Source of the DNA: Neurospora tetraspora
Taxonomy: Eukaryota > Ascomycota > Sordariomycetes > Sordariales > Sordariaceae
Reading direction: 5' to 3'
DNA length: 64,000 bases
Assembly (NCBI RefSeq): GCF_033439725.1
Contig: NW_026944393.1
Location: 713,114 to 777,113 of the forward strand
This document shows, one piece after another, positions 48,126-59,156 of the stretch. Positions within the stretch are counted from its first letter, which is position 1; the number at the start of each line of letters is the position of its first letter. The position numbers were made by a program, and so were the translations under genes. The notes beneath the pieces were generated by a model. It was given only the letters and a program-made list of their open reading frames with translations. It was not told where the DNA came from and did no database searches.

Positions 48126-49933
48126 GGTCTTTGGTTTCGCCGAGTTTGGCGGGTTTGCAAAGATTGCGAGACTGTGTGATACGATGCGAGAAGGTGGATG
48201 AGGGAGACGGGTGAGAGATATGACAATAGTCTTATGAGATGGAATTGAGGAGACGCGGTACCTAGGCAAGGTAGCTGCAACAACTTGCATCCGTTTGAAC
48301 ATGCATTGCAGTCCAGAAACACCAGTTCTTCCCTGCGCGGCCTGTTGTCCCAACGGCACACGCTCCGGGAGGAAGAGTCCAGGTCCTTACACTGGCTAGC
48401 TGACGGTTCGATAGCGTGGAGCCCAAGCTCAAGAGAGGCATGGATATATCATGTTGAAGCCTATCTTGCACGTTTCGCCTTTGAGTGATTGGATCCACAC
48501 TGTCCAGTAAACATGCCGGCGTGCTCGAGCGAGGCGGGAGTGCAAGCACAGACTGGTCTGGACTCGCATCCCGCATCCCGCATTCCGTTGGCATTGGGGC
48601 CGAGAGACTGCACGCTGTCGCAGAACGTCAACCGATTTTTCCGTCACTTCCACGCTCTCCATCTGAGATTCAATGAAGATATAACAGCCCACCAAATAGA
48701 GTCAGTATCAGTCACCTGGGCAGTCAGTCATGGCCCGAATCTTGTAATGGGCCATGGGACATCCGCGTTTTATGTCGTGATCGAGAGTAACCTAAGTCGA
48801 GAGATTGAGCGACGAGGCGACGCTTGGGTTATAATCAGCCGGACCGTTGGATCCCTGCCTCAACTTCCTCCGCTTTTCGAAGTGAAACAAACTCCGGCAG
48901 TACCTGATGCAAAGAGTAAGATGAAGGACCGTCTTACCAAGCTATCTTTCAGCAGAGATCGGTCCGAGTCATGACCGTGAGGGAAAACTCTGACCGTAAA
49001 CATGGAGCTTGGACATGGCGTTCTTGGAGATGCTGATATCGATTAGACTTCCCAGCATACGATTTGACCGGAGCGTTTTTACGTTCAACCCTTGGGTGAG
49101 CCGTTACTTGGGAATTGGAACGTTCTGCCAGAGGGTCGTTTGACGCTTTTCAAACTGCAAGAACGATCATAATATGGACACGACTTGAGATGGCTGTCAT
49201 CCGTTGTTCCCATCCAAAGCCCGGATACGCCTGGGAAAGCTGCTAGGCCTGGAGCATGGGTTACCAAGAGACCGCCAGACCGGTCAGATAACGACAACAG
49301 CAGAAAAATGGAGAGATCGCAGTAAGAAGTCAGAGCAGCCGAAAACGGCGTGGCGTACCTCCAGGCCACATTTTTTTGATGCGTGCGGATGGACATTGTC
49401 GGTAGGCGGCCCCCAATGACGACCATCTGAGGCAATAGTAGTGATACCCGCGCGGCCCCTCACGTGGCCTAATGTCGCAAACTCCCTCCAAAGCAACCTC
49501 TCTCGAGATGGTCTGCCCGACACTTGCTGTGTGGTTACCGCCCGGTCTGTGGCAATGCGCAAGACACACGTCATAGGGGGTGGAGTCGACTGGAGGCTGC
49601 TCAGCATCGGAGATTTAGGCCGGTTCCGATATCAACTTTGCTGTTGACGGCAACCACCGAGTAGGAGCGTCGATGTTGGTAAAACCTTTTGTAAGATTGT
49701 GACTGACTGGTGCAACACGTAGAAGCACGGAAGATGTGCCGAATCCGCGGAATTGTCAAGTTCCATGGAGTTGGCGACTTGGTTGTTGGTCAATGGGTAT
49801 CTTGATAAGCAGATGAACATGAATAGACAAGTAACTTTGATACATTGTTGGTCTAGATCTCCCGCACAAGCCAACCGATTCCGATCCTGAACACCTTTTG
49901 TTTCCCAAACATGATTTCCTATTCGGCTGTTGT
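48126..49933. other. Intergenic region, no supported gene
   Basis: About 1.8 kb between the histidine kinase start and the 3' end of the WD40 gene. It holds the kinase promoter and leader. Open frames (up to 161 codons, 48489-48974) begin with non-ATG codons and show no motif. Confidence 0.5.
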
Positions 49934-51479
49934 TTATACGCTGATGGTACGGAAGACGCTGAACTGCTCGCCGGTAGCGACAAGGGCACCGGGTATTTGA
50001 GGGTGCCAGTGGAGCTCCTTGACCATGTTCTGGTAGTGGACGAACAGGAGCTGGGGAGGGACGTCGGAGACACCGGCGGTATCCCTGCTCTCCTCGTCAT
50101 CCAGCTCAACAGCCAGATCCCAGAGAGTGACGGTGTTGTCGCCAGCGGCAACGGCAACGATACTGTCGTCTGTAGGGTGCCACTCAATGCTGGTGATTTG
50201 CTCGTGGTGGAAGTTGAAGTTGGCCAGAGGAGCGGGCTTGGCCGAAGGGTTGCTGCTCCATTGACGGAGATCCCAAACAGCCCACTCACCATCGTCGGCA
50301 CCGGTAGCAAGCAGATGGCTGGTCTGGCGACACCACGACATGACGTTGACATCGTAGTTGCTGATCTTCATGGTGAGAGCGGGCGAGCGGCTCTTGCTGC
50401 GAACATCCCAGACACGGACGGTACCGTCGCTGGAGGCAGAGGCAAAGACGTTGGCCTCGGAAGGACTCCATTGAATCTCCTCGACACTACCGGTGTGGCC
50501 GCGGAAGGGACGAGTGTCAGTGACGAAGCCGCCGCCATCGGTGCGAGTGGTGACGTAGATCAGACCGTCGTTGTCACCGGTAAGAAGCTTGCCGGCGGGG
50601 TGGAGAGGCGACCAGTCGACACCGTAACCCTCAGTCTTGTGGGCGCGGATGGTGCAGACGGGCTTGTTCTGTTGGGGAGTGACAACCATGCCGGGGGTAT
50701 CGAAGGAGGCGAGATGAGGAGTGATGTCGTGGATGAGCACCTGGGAGGACTCGGTCATGGTGGCGGTAAGGGTGGTGGGAGGCCTCGAGGGGTCCTGGGA
50801 AGGAGACTGATGGGAGCGTATCCTGTTGGTGGTGGTGTTGAGAGGGATGCTCTTGTGCTCGAGAATGGGGTCGGTGTCCTCATCATCGGAGTCCTCGTCG
50901 TCAGAGTCCTCGCCATCCTCACCCAGCGTCTTGCTGAGGCCGCTGAACTTCATGACGAGAAGGGCGTTGTCGTTGGCCTGGGCGCTATCGGCCTGGGTAC
51001 CGGCGACGGTGTACATGGTGGCAGGGTAGACATTGCGGTTCTCGCCGAGGCCGTCGCGGATGATGTCGAAGGAAAGGCAGGGCCAGGGAGTGCTCAAGCT
51101 GTGAAGCATCTTGTATGTCGTGGTATCGGGGGTGAGGGTCTGACCGGCCTCGAGCTGTTGACGACCAACCATGAAGGTGTCGGGACCGCCATCGACGTCC
51201 ATGGCGCCTGTCCATTGCGACTAGGGTCAGTAACTGTAGTCATGAGAGGATAGGAAGGAGTAGAGAGGTAGTGATCGTACCCTCCTCGGCCTCTCTCTCG
51301 GCATCTGGGCGGCCATCGACACCGGCCTCGATGATCTCGTCTTCACTCTCGAACTCGTCCTCGAAGTCGTCCTCGAAATCGCCCATGTCGTGGTCCTTAT
51401 CGACATCCATGGCCTCGGGGCGGTCGCCGCCCTTGAGGGGGGCAGCGAGGCTCTCGTCGTCGGCAGCTCTCTTGGACAT
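49934..51479 (-). CDS. RRB1: Ribosome assembly WD40 protein Rrb1/GRWD1
   Basis: Two exons, 51479-51281 and 51207-49934, encode 490 residues; the 73-bp intron (donor GTACGA, acceptor GACAG) splits a Gly codon between EE and AMDVDG. The N-terminus is highly acidic (GDFEDDFEDEFESEDEI). The CAF1C/histone-binding-like helix motif (STPWPCLSFDIIRDGLGENR) precedes an acidic loop and WD40 repeats: VDWSPLHPAGKLLTGDNDG, EIQWSPSEANVFASASSDG with VRVWDVR, LLATGADDGEWAVWDLR, and IEWHPTDDSIVAVAAGDN with LWDL. Rrb1 is the dedicated chaperone of ribosomal protein L3 (uL3) and acts in the nucleolus during 60S assembly. Length and the acidic N-terminus match the family. A 451-codon open frame on the opposite strand is a shadow of this gene. 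Confidence 0.94.
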
Positions 51480-52238
51480 TTTGTGTGATGTGTGATGTCG
51501 GTGTGTGGTTGTTGGGGAAAAGAGAGAAAGCGAGAACAGCAGATGCCGAAGAAGAATCCAGCAGTCGGGTTGGCTACGACAGAGGCAGACAGCACTGTTG
51601 ACAGAAGGAACCGCAGGCGTTATCAGACGCGACTTCCCAATCCAAATGTCAGGAACCGAACCCAAATTCCACTTCCAAATTTTTGAACTTTTTAGTGGGG
51701 CCAATGGGTTTGCCAAGCTTCCGGATCTCCACAGCTACCCCGCGTTGGTGGCTCCTGTCACTGCTCGAGTCCAGGCCATTTGTGGCTTACGCACTTCTGA
51801 CACTGGGGATGTGGCTCAGCAATCACGTTGTTCAACAACAGCGCCAGAGCGATTGAAGTCAACTTAAGTCTGCCATCCAAAGATTGAACTTTCGTCCAAC
51901 AATCCCACTTGAACCATGTCGCCGAATCATGACCAGAACATCTGCTCGAGGCCAAATCTTGACTTTTCTTTTTCCCAGTCAATCCCAGATGTGATCCAGC
52001 CAACGAGTAAGGGCGTTGCCTGACCGCGAGCCCCTGAATCGCCAATGCCCGTCAACAAGCGGAGCTGCGCCTCCGTCATCTCCGAAAATGGTCTTCGGCT
52101 TGCGGGAGTCCACTTGCGGCCACATACCCCGGCGTACCTTGACGGCCGTGATCGATACAGTTCCAACAACACCTTGACAGTCCCATCTTGCCTGGCAATG
52201 CCATTCTAGGGCCAATCGTCGAACAATAGCACCCCGAG
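51480..52238. other. Divergent intergenic region
   Basis: About 760 bp between the divergently arranged RRB1 and fucosyltransferase-like genes. No gene or clear regulatory element seen. Confidence 0.5.
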
Positions 52239-53594
52239 ATGGTCCTCAGCATGGCACGCCCGCGCGGCGTCCTCGCCCTCATGGCCATCACCAGTCTCGT
52301 CACCGTCTGGCTGTGTCGACTTCCCCAGCTAAATATCTACCCCTCCTCCAACACCGACATCACACGAGGTCCCATACTCCAGCGCCATCTCGACCTCTCC
52401 CTTCCCGATGCCCCCTTCATTGGCTGGCCGCTCGAGAGAGTCTGCAGCGAGACCACCTGGACCCCCGGCCTTGTCTTCGTTTGCGACAACAACTCCGGCG
52501 GCATCGGCAACATCCGCAACTACATCCTGACCTGCCTACGCTATGCCATTGACGTCGGCGCAACCGGTCTCGTCATGCCACGAATTCGAATCCGATCCGA
52601 AAAAGATCTATCCGACATTACAGCCGAGAACTACCAGCCCTTCACCTACTTCTTCGACGAACCGCACTTCCGCCAAAGCCTTCAGTCGTCCTGCCCGCAA
52701 ATAACCATTCACGATACTAGCTCCGACGTCCCCAATGCCCCTGTCCCGTTCAAGGCCGAAGAGGTTACACCCAAGAATCTAGGAAGAAGAGGAGGCTGCG
52801 ATAGAAGAGATCACAACAAGCACACCGGGTTGTTCGCTTCCGCCTTTGCGAGTCACTTGCGCTCCACTGCCGCCGAGTTCAACCTCCCACACCCTCCCAG
52901 CCCTGAACATCCGCGTATCTTCCGGCTGACCTGGGGTGTCCAGTTCGAATGGCCTGTATTCCGTGACGGTCCCGAATTCGCTTCCACTTTTGGTGGTCTG
53001 CTGCGGTTCCGGCCTGACATTCTTGGGTTGGCGAACAAAGTTGTAGCACACATGCGGCAGCATGCGCGCCAGTTTGATGCCAACGCCCACTCGGGTCGAT
53101 TCGTCGGCTATCACCTCCGCACGGAAAACGATGCGCTAGACTTTTGGCCCAACTATGCGAACCAGAGCAAGGCTTACCTGGCGAGGAGTCAGCAGATGGG
53201 ATACGACATGAAAGCCGGCTACCTAGCGACAGGCAACGAGACGGAGGCACACAAGTTCTTCAAGGATGCAACGGTGCTACATGGCATGCGAGTCACAACC
53301 AAAGACCTGCTATTGGAGGACCACAAAGAGGATCGCGCGGCACTGGAGAAGCTGACGTGGGATCAGCAGGCAGTGATTGACTTCATCGTCCTGTTGCAGA
53401 GTCACTTTTTCCTTGGTGTTAGTCCAAGTTCGTTCAGCATAAATGTTGCCCTCAAGAGGCATCTCCAGGCGGAAGGACTGCATACAAGGCCATGGAGGAT
53501 AGGAGGCGAGGGAGATGGGAGGAGTTGGTTGCTGGGCAAGTACGAACAGTTCTGGGAAGACTGGTTGTTTATGTACGAGGCGATGTGGCCGTAG
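52239..53594 (+). CDS. Type II membrane protein resembling O-fucosyltransferases
   Basis: A single exon of 451 residues starting MVLSMARPRG at 52239. One N-terminal hydrophobic anchor (VLALMAITSLVTVWLC) and a luminal domain give Golgi type II topology. The segment LVFVCDNNSGGIGNIRNYI near residue 80, with HLRTENDA near 290 and FIVLLQSHFFLGVSPSSFSI near 385, resembles the three peptide blocks of GDP-fucose protein O-fucosyltransferase-like enzymes in fungi (a nucleotide-sugar-binding loop, HxRxE/D, and a late FxGxxxSSFS). Sugar donor and acceptor cannot be deduced. The second block reads HLRTEND, compatible with catalysis. Alternative start at the next Met, four codons on. Family call is moderate. 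Confidence 0.7.
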   Translation: MVLSMARPRGVLALMAITSLVTVWLCRLPQLNIYPSSNTDITRGPILQRHLDLSLPDAPFIGWPLERVCSETTWTPGLVFVCDNNSGGIGNIRNYILTCLRYAIDVGATGLVMPRIRIRSEKDLSDITAENYQPFTYFFDEPHFRQSLQSSCPQITIHDTSSDVPNAPVPFKAEEVTPKNLGRRGGCDRRDHNKHTGLFASAFASHLRSTAAEFNLPHPPSPEHPRIFRLTWGVQFEWPVFRDGPEFASTFGGLLRFRPDILGLANKVVAHMRQHARQFDANAHSGRFVGYHLRTENDALDFWPNYANQSKAYLARSQQMGYDMKAGYLATGNETEAHKFFKDATVLHGMRVTTKDLLLEDHKEDRAALEKLTWDQQAVIDFIVLLQSHFFLGVSPSSFSINVALKRHLQAEGLHTRPWRIGGEGDGRSWLLGKYEQFWEDWLFMYEAMWP

Positions 53595-53709
53595 ACGGAC
53601 ATCCTGATTCCTAATCTTCTTGACCAAGGGGTATCACCATTCCAATGTCAACGCCATCTCCTTTCCTCCCGCCCTAGCCCAGCCCACTCTGCTCCACGTC
53701 TTCCATTCC

Positions 53710-54465
53710 CTACATCACAACACAACAATAACAACAAGCCGCACACCCCGCCAAACACCCACCAAAGCAGGCCACGCAACAATTACCCGACCGCTGTTTC
53801 CTGTCTTCATGTTGGCATCCTTCACGTCTATGCCCCCTTCTGTCCCTCGGGTCGGTCTGTGCCTGACCTGAAATGGACGTATGGATCCCAGAGCTGCTGG
53901 CTACTGTTGGCTGTTGCGCTTCGAGGTCGTAGTAGTCCTGCTGGCTGGTGTTAGGGTATTTTGCATCTGGTTGATAATGATGGTTGGATGAAGAATACTC
54001 CTGGATGGGGTAGGGCTGTTGCTGCCGCTGTGGCTGTAGCTGTAGTTGTTGTTGTTGCTGCTGCTGCTGCTGTTGATGTCGTTGTTCTTCAAGTTGTTGC
54101 CTTTGTTGTTGTCGTTGCAGTTCCCGTTGTTGTCGCTGTTGTTCAAGTTGTTGTTCGAGCTGTTGTCGTTGCAGTTCCCGCTGTTGTCGCTGTTGTTCAA
54201 GTTGTTGTTCGAGCTGTTGTCGCTGTTGTTCAAGTTGCTGTCGGTGCCCTTGTTGCTGGTTCAACAAGTGAACTTCACCAGCGGGCTCATTCACGTTGTG
54301 GCTTTGTACCTGTCTCCCTTGGTTTCTGTCGTCCGTGCCAAGGACTGCTGCCTCGTAGCTGGGCGGAGGGGATTCAAGCTCATGCACTTCGGCTTGAGTC
54401 TGGGAGGGGTCGGATTGGGAGTAAGAGTGAGGATTCGGCTTTTGCATTGTGTTTCGTCCCGTCAT
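53710..54465 (-). CDS. Gln-rich protein with PPxY motif and cysteine-rich (CYSTM-like) C-terminus
   Basis: A single exon of 251 residues from the ATG at 54465; the frame continues upstream without a further ATG. The N-terminus has a PPPSYEA motif, a likely Rsp5-type ubiquitin ligase docking site. The middle is a Gln/Glu/Arg coiled-coil region with a repeated unit (QLEQQLEQQRQQRELQ occurs twice) and a run of ten Gln. The C-terminus (CCVACFGGCLAGCAACCYCC) is a hydrophobic, cysteine-packed helix ending in VM, like the CYSTM cysteine-rich membrane module found in small stress-related tail-anchored proteins. It probably localises to a membrane by palmitoylation or insertion. Function unknown. The Gln tract length is likely to vary between strains. 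Confidence 0.65.
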   Translation of the reverse strand: MTGRNTMQKPNPHSYSQSDPSQTQAEVHELESPPPSYEAAVLGTDDRNQGRQVQSHNVNEPAGEVHLLNQQQGHRQQLEQQRQQLEQQLEQQRQQRELQRQQLEQQLEQQRQQRELQRQQQRQQLEEQRHQQQQQQQQQQLQLQPQRQQQPYPIQEYSSSNHHYQPDAKYPNTSQQDYYDLEAQQPTVASSSGIHTSISGQAQTDPRDRRGHRREGCQHEDRKQRSGNCCVACFGGCLAGCAACCYCCVVM

Positions 54466-55540
54466 TCTGAAGGTTCGGTTCTCGCGCAAGCTCTCAGTTG
54501 GGTAATCGAACTCGATGGATGGACATGAGCGCCAATCATGAAAGTTGCAAAGTTGCAAAATGAAGGAATGACAGGAGAAGAAGATAAGCCACCAGCAAAG
54601 ATCGATGGGATCCGTCAGCTTATAGGCAATTCTTTATCCCAACTCACGTCAAAGCTGACGGGACTGTCTCTGCCTTGTCAGCCATTCTGCCCAAGGCGGC
54701 CTCCTTAGACATCACTCTCCCATTGGTCGCTCCTAATCAACTGGAGAATGGCGTCCTATCAACTGCGCCACGCTCCCGCGCCCTTCTTTGAGCAAGTCAC
54801 GATGCGGATTGGTTTAGCTACCACGGTGGCTTACATGATGCTCTTATATCCGAGTTCAGTGTTGGTAGCCCCGAGGTCTGCGCTGCTGCGGCGAGATATC
54901 AACATTGGGAGATCGTGGTGTGCATTGTGGTGATGGTTTGGCCACATCTTAAATATCGCTTTTGGGAGTTGAAGTTGGCCAAGTGTCATCGGCATAAGGC
55001 GTGGAAAGGGGAGCCCGACCTGTCAATGCAACACCACTTCATGAAGCAAGGCTTCAACAATGATCGCCATCCTGCGAGCCCGTATCTACAGATACATTTA
55101 AACGTTCACATTCTACGTCCTTTGACGTCGAGGTTATACTTCGTCCCAGCTATGAGGTTTACAGCAAGCTATTCCCAGCCCGGGACGGAGCGCCGAGGTT
55201 GAGGTCTGAATGCGGCAACCCCGGAAGCCAAGTTCCGAACCAACGGCCCTTCATCGCACGCCATTGCAACGCTACCCGGTTTCATCTTGGGATCATCTTC
55301 CGCGAACCGGGTTTCCATCTCCCGCTTGGCCCAGCTTGTCCAACACGGCGTAACATCCCGAATTCGATGCTACTTCTAGAATAATTACGACTGAGATGCG
55401 GTGTACGCAACGGGCCGTCAAAGCCTTTGCCCTGCCGTCGGGGAGTTCAAGCCAAGCGAAGATATAAACATGACCAAAGCACCAAGCTTTTGACCACCAG
55501 TCTTGTCCCAACGACAATCCTTCTCTCGTCAATATCTACA
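54466..55540. other. Divergent intergenic region
   Basis: About 1.1 kb between the Gln-rich gene and the CBM1 gene. A TATA-like GATATAAAC lies at about 55460, some 80 bp upstream of the CBM1 start codon. No other feature. Confidence 0.5.
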
Positions 55541-56468
55541 ATGCGCGTGCTAGCATCTATCCCCGTTCTCGCGGCTGTCGCCTCCGCCCAAGGCAGCGCC
55601 TGGTCCCAATGCGGCGGCATAGGCTGGGCCGGTGCTACCAGTTGCGTCTCCGGCTACACCTGCACCAAGCTCAACGATTACTACTACCAGTGCATCCCAG
55701 GATCTACTACGTACGTACCCGGCTGCTAAGGGCCCACCCTCTGGAAGCGCGATCCCCAAGGCCGTCCCATCGTTCAACCCCGAGCCTACGTGCCCAGGTC
55801 TCACCACTTCCACCTCTTCTTCTAGTGCCGCTCCTGTGACCACCACTCTCAAAACCTCGACCGTCCCAACTTCCATCCGTTCAACGATCTTCGATTCTTC
55901 CCCTGGCGCTCCCTCCGCCACAGCCGTTCCTTCCAACCCGAACCCGACCGTCCTGGAACCAGGCTGGTACTGGATCCGAGCCGTTGCCGCTCCCAACTTC
56001 CACAAGTACCTCCAAAGCGGCACCTCTTCCGCTGCTTCCTCTAACCAGACCGCTCTCCTCGAGGACCACACCACCGCTGGGCAGTTCAACATCATCGACG
56101 GCCAAATCGTCTTCAACACCAAGCCTTCTCAGCTTTACCTCAACGTTGAGAACCCTGCCGATAAGACCCAGAGGAAGCTCAAGACTTGGTTCAGCACGAC
56201 GAAGAATGCCTATGGCACGTTCAAGTTCCAGGGTGATACCCTGACGTGGTCCGTGGCGGATATCAAAAGGCCGAATGAAGCCGCTTGGTTGGTGTGCACC
56301 GGGCAGGAGGTCTTCATCAACACGGGCGCATACTTGTATCAGACGCCAGCTGGGTGTGCGGATCAGACTGTGAGTATCTCTGATGAACATGGAAGGAGCT
56401 CGAGAATGAGACAGATGCTAACCAGTGAACAGATCCACTCGTACAGTGGTTCGACCGCTGACCTTTAA
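55541..56468 (+). CDS. Secreted CBM1 cellulose-binding protein with unknown C-terminal domain
   Basis: The model is 55541-55710, 55826-56369 and 56433-56468: 249 residues. A signal peptide ([16 protein letters not shown]) is followed at once by a fungal cellulose-binding module ([15 protein letters not shown] ... YYYQCIPG) with its four Cys and surface aromatics. A Ser/Thr/Pro linker follows, then a ~150-residue domain ([19 protein letters not shown] ... YLNVENP ... [12 protein letters not shown]) that I do not recognise as a known catalytic fold. Intron 1 lies in the linker and is ambiguous: GTACGT at 55711 to TCTAG at 55825 keeps frame, but so does a 46-bp intron from 55714. Unspliced message would stop at 55729 and give a 62-residue CBM1-only protein. 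Intron 2 is clear (GTGAGT, TGCTAAC, AACAG). Confidence 0.78.
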
Positions 56469-57013
56469 GAAGTCAAACATTGGATGCCGGTAGTCTGCAT
56501 TGGGATGCCAGTAGTCTTCATCGGATAGAAAGACGACGTATAGTCGTCGAGGAGAAGTCCTATGGAAGCGTGGTAGACCTAGAGGTATTGGCTGATGCTT
56601 CGAGTCAGTTTTCGTTGTACATACTTGAGTTACACATACACATATCACCACCACGTACCTGTCCATGTTTCAAGTCGTCAACTGGCAAGTTCACGTCTCG
56701 AATGTCCCCTCTTTGGACATTCAAGTGCGGCCAGCCCACTGAGAAATGAGAACATGGAACATGGAAAGCATCTCATAGAATCAACGTGCTACCAGATGCT
56801 CCACGTCCAGAGGCATGAGTTGTAGAATGGGTATCATCATATTTTAGATCTACCACAAACTTCATTAAGACATCACAGGGCTGACCATAACCAGGCCAGT
56901 ACCACCCATGCTCCCATCCACCATGGCACCTGGATCATCCCGACACCATTTATCTTCTTCCCTTTCCTACTCCTACTATCATCCCCACTCCCGTTCCCCT
57001 TTCCTCCCTTATC
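56469..57013. other. Convergent intergenic region
   Basis: 545 bp between converging genes with a C/T-rich patch at about 56960-57005. No gene seen. Confidence 0.5.
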
Positions 57014-57752
57014 CTAGCAAGTATTCAACATGCTAGTCAGAGCAGATTTCTCCGCGCTGGTGATGGTCAAAGCCCAGGTATACTTGACCTGAACCCAGGC
57101 CTTAGCATAAGTGCAGTAGAAGCTGGTAAGAGGGGGCTTCCAGGCATCAGGGCTCTGGTCAGACTTCGCCTGGTTGACGTTGTCGGTGACAGCCCACAGC
57201 TGGGGCGAGTTGATGTCGTTGGCGAACTGCTGGCGCTTGGAGGTGGTCCAGGCGTTGGCACCGGACACCCAGGCGTTCTTGAGAGGCACCATGTGGTCGA
57301 TATCGACATCGGAGGCGGCGGTCCAGACGCCGCCGTCGTAGGGAGAGGCCCAGGTACCGCTGGTGGCCGTGCAGGCGGAGTCGGTGACGACGTTGGTGCC
57401 GTCACGCTTGAGAACGTACTCGCTGGGGGGAGTTAGTAGATGTGGCACAAAGGGGGCGACACAAAACGTGGAGATGAACATACCGGGTGTTGCAAGTGCC
57501 GGAGATGGTGATCCAGGTGGGGAAAAGATCACGCTCGTACTTGCCGTCGTCAACGTAGGCCTTGACGGTCAAGCTGGCGAGCTGGGTCTTAGCATTGGCG
57601 GCAGTGGGAATACCGGGCTGTGATGGTCAGTCTCAAAGCTCCTTTGAGGGGATGAGCGGCGAGGATGAACGTACAGGAGTGGGCATAGGAGCCGGGGCCG
57701 CAAGGACCGACGAGGCGGCCGCCAACAGGGAAGCAACAATGAAGGACTTCAT
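57014..57752 (-). CDS. Secreted HNH-like nuclease (GmrSD/DUF1524-type)
   Basis: Three exons, 57752-57675, 57617-57484 and 57422-57014, encode 206 residues; introns are 57 and 61 bp. A signal peptide (KSFIVASLLAAASSVLA) begins the protein. The core motif DVDIDHMVPLKNAW, with the later PQLWAVTDNVNQAKSD, is the HNH-type metal-binding signature of the GmrSD C-terminal/DUF1524 secreted nuclease family: His of the DH pair as general base and a later Asn/Lys. Four Cys in the mature part probably form two disulfides, including the one at the C-terminus (LNTC). Predicted to degrade extracellular nucleic acids for nutrition. The protein is of normal family length. Confidence 0.87.
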
Positions 57753-59156
57753 CTTGCCAAAGATTTCCTGGGTATCCCTGGGTGTCGGTGATGGAGAGGC
57801 GTGAGTGAGAGATGAAGATCATGAAGCATCGACAGCAGATTGCCGAGTCCTTATAACTCCCAGTATGGTTCCCCTGTTGATCAAAGTCAACAACCAACGT
57901 CCTGCAACGGTTGGACCCCTCCCGAATACGTTGCACTCCGTCCATCTGCACGTCCACCCACCACATGCATGTCCCCCCCGACCTGGAGTACTGTAACACC
58001 AAATCAGGCACGAACCGCCAACCATTAGGAACCATCGATGTCCATCTCTATCGACCTTCACTTTCGGTATCTAGCGCGAAACGCAAATAGCGAAAACACG
58101 GGACGGATCAAGACCCCTGATTCGCTCCTCAGATAAACTCTCGATATGCGAACCCGTTCTGCTCGTCCAATGCCCAGTCGAATACCCAATGAACCTCATT
58201 GAACTTCCTACAACAATTCAGCCATTGCCGATGCAATACAACCCCAAAACATCCACAGCCCCAGCCTCAACCCCTTGCCAATCTTGCCCTGACTCCTCAT
58301 CCGTCGCATTCGGGGGTGATGTATAAGTGCCTATTTGGGATTGGCTATCTTTGACCAACCTTTGTCCACCAGTAGATAACCGCGATAAGACCACGCATCT
58401 CTCCATCTGTTCCATTACACTACACATGCATGCGGCAATCTCGTGGGATCTCGTGGGACGAAAACTTTGTGGAGAAAAACGAACTTCCCTTTTCTGTTTC
58501 CTTGAATGATCTGCATCACTTTATCGGTATGAAGTATCATCGTGGCATGCGCGCTCGCTGGTAAGATTCGTCGACAATCAGTCACCACCCCGCAACCAGT
58601 TCCCCCGTTGGGGTCTTCCCCGCCATAAATGCATCGCCAACTTCCTATTTCGGAATAAGACGCCGAGCGCGAAGGTGAGCAGATCAACACCAACCACTGC
58701 AACACCAATGAAGCGTGTCTGTGCGACAAAGAAATACCGCAAATGAAACCCGGAACATCGGGGTTACTCGAGGTCCCGAGGATGCTGAGAGGGTGAGGTG
58801 GACTTTCCTACATGGAGAACACGAAGAGCAAAGAAGAAAAAAGGAGGAAGAGAAAAGCGAATCGTGTTCGTGAAAACAGATATCAGAAGGCCAAACCCAA
58901 AGCGATTCGAAAACGTGGACGGCAACATCGGCCAGAGACAGCCTCCGAGGAAAACCACAACCGCATTGGCACCGCATGCGCCAGCACAGCAGGATGAAGT
59001 CGCAACAGGCAAGCAAGAACTATCGATTGTGGCTTCAGAACGTCAACCTCAAGCGAGATCCCGAATCAGGACAACGACATCTGCATACTTCTACCGTACA
59101 CACCTACCAGACGGCAATCTCCTATCATCACCAACACGTTTCTTTGTTGTCTCCCA
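57753..59156. other. Intergenic region, no supported gene
   Basis: About 1.4 kb between the nuclease promoter and the 3' end of the hydrolase gene. A purine-rich stretch (AAGAAGAAAAAAGG type) occurs near 58820-58860. No motif-bearing ORF. Confidence 0.5.
57849..57857 (-). promoter_or_regulatory. Possible TATA box of the secreted nuclease gene
   Basis: On the minus strand this reads GTTATAAGG, about 97 bp upstream of the start codon at 57752. Confidence 0.45.

Noticed and set aside
48489-48974. 161-codon plus-strand frame
   Set aside because: Begins with TTG, has no ATG near the start and no recognisable domain.
49898-51253. 451-codon open frame on the plus strand
   Set aside because: It lies antisense across the RRB1 gene, is low in complexity (Gly/Val/Ala/Leu-rich) and has no motif; it is a by-product of the GC3 bias of the WD40 gene.
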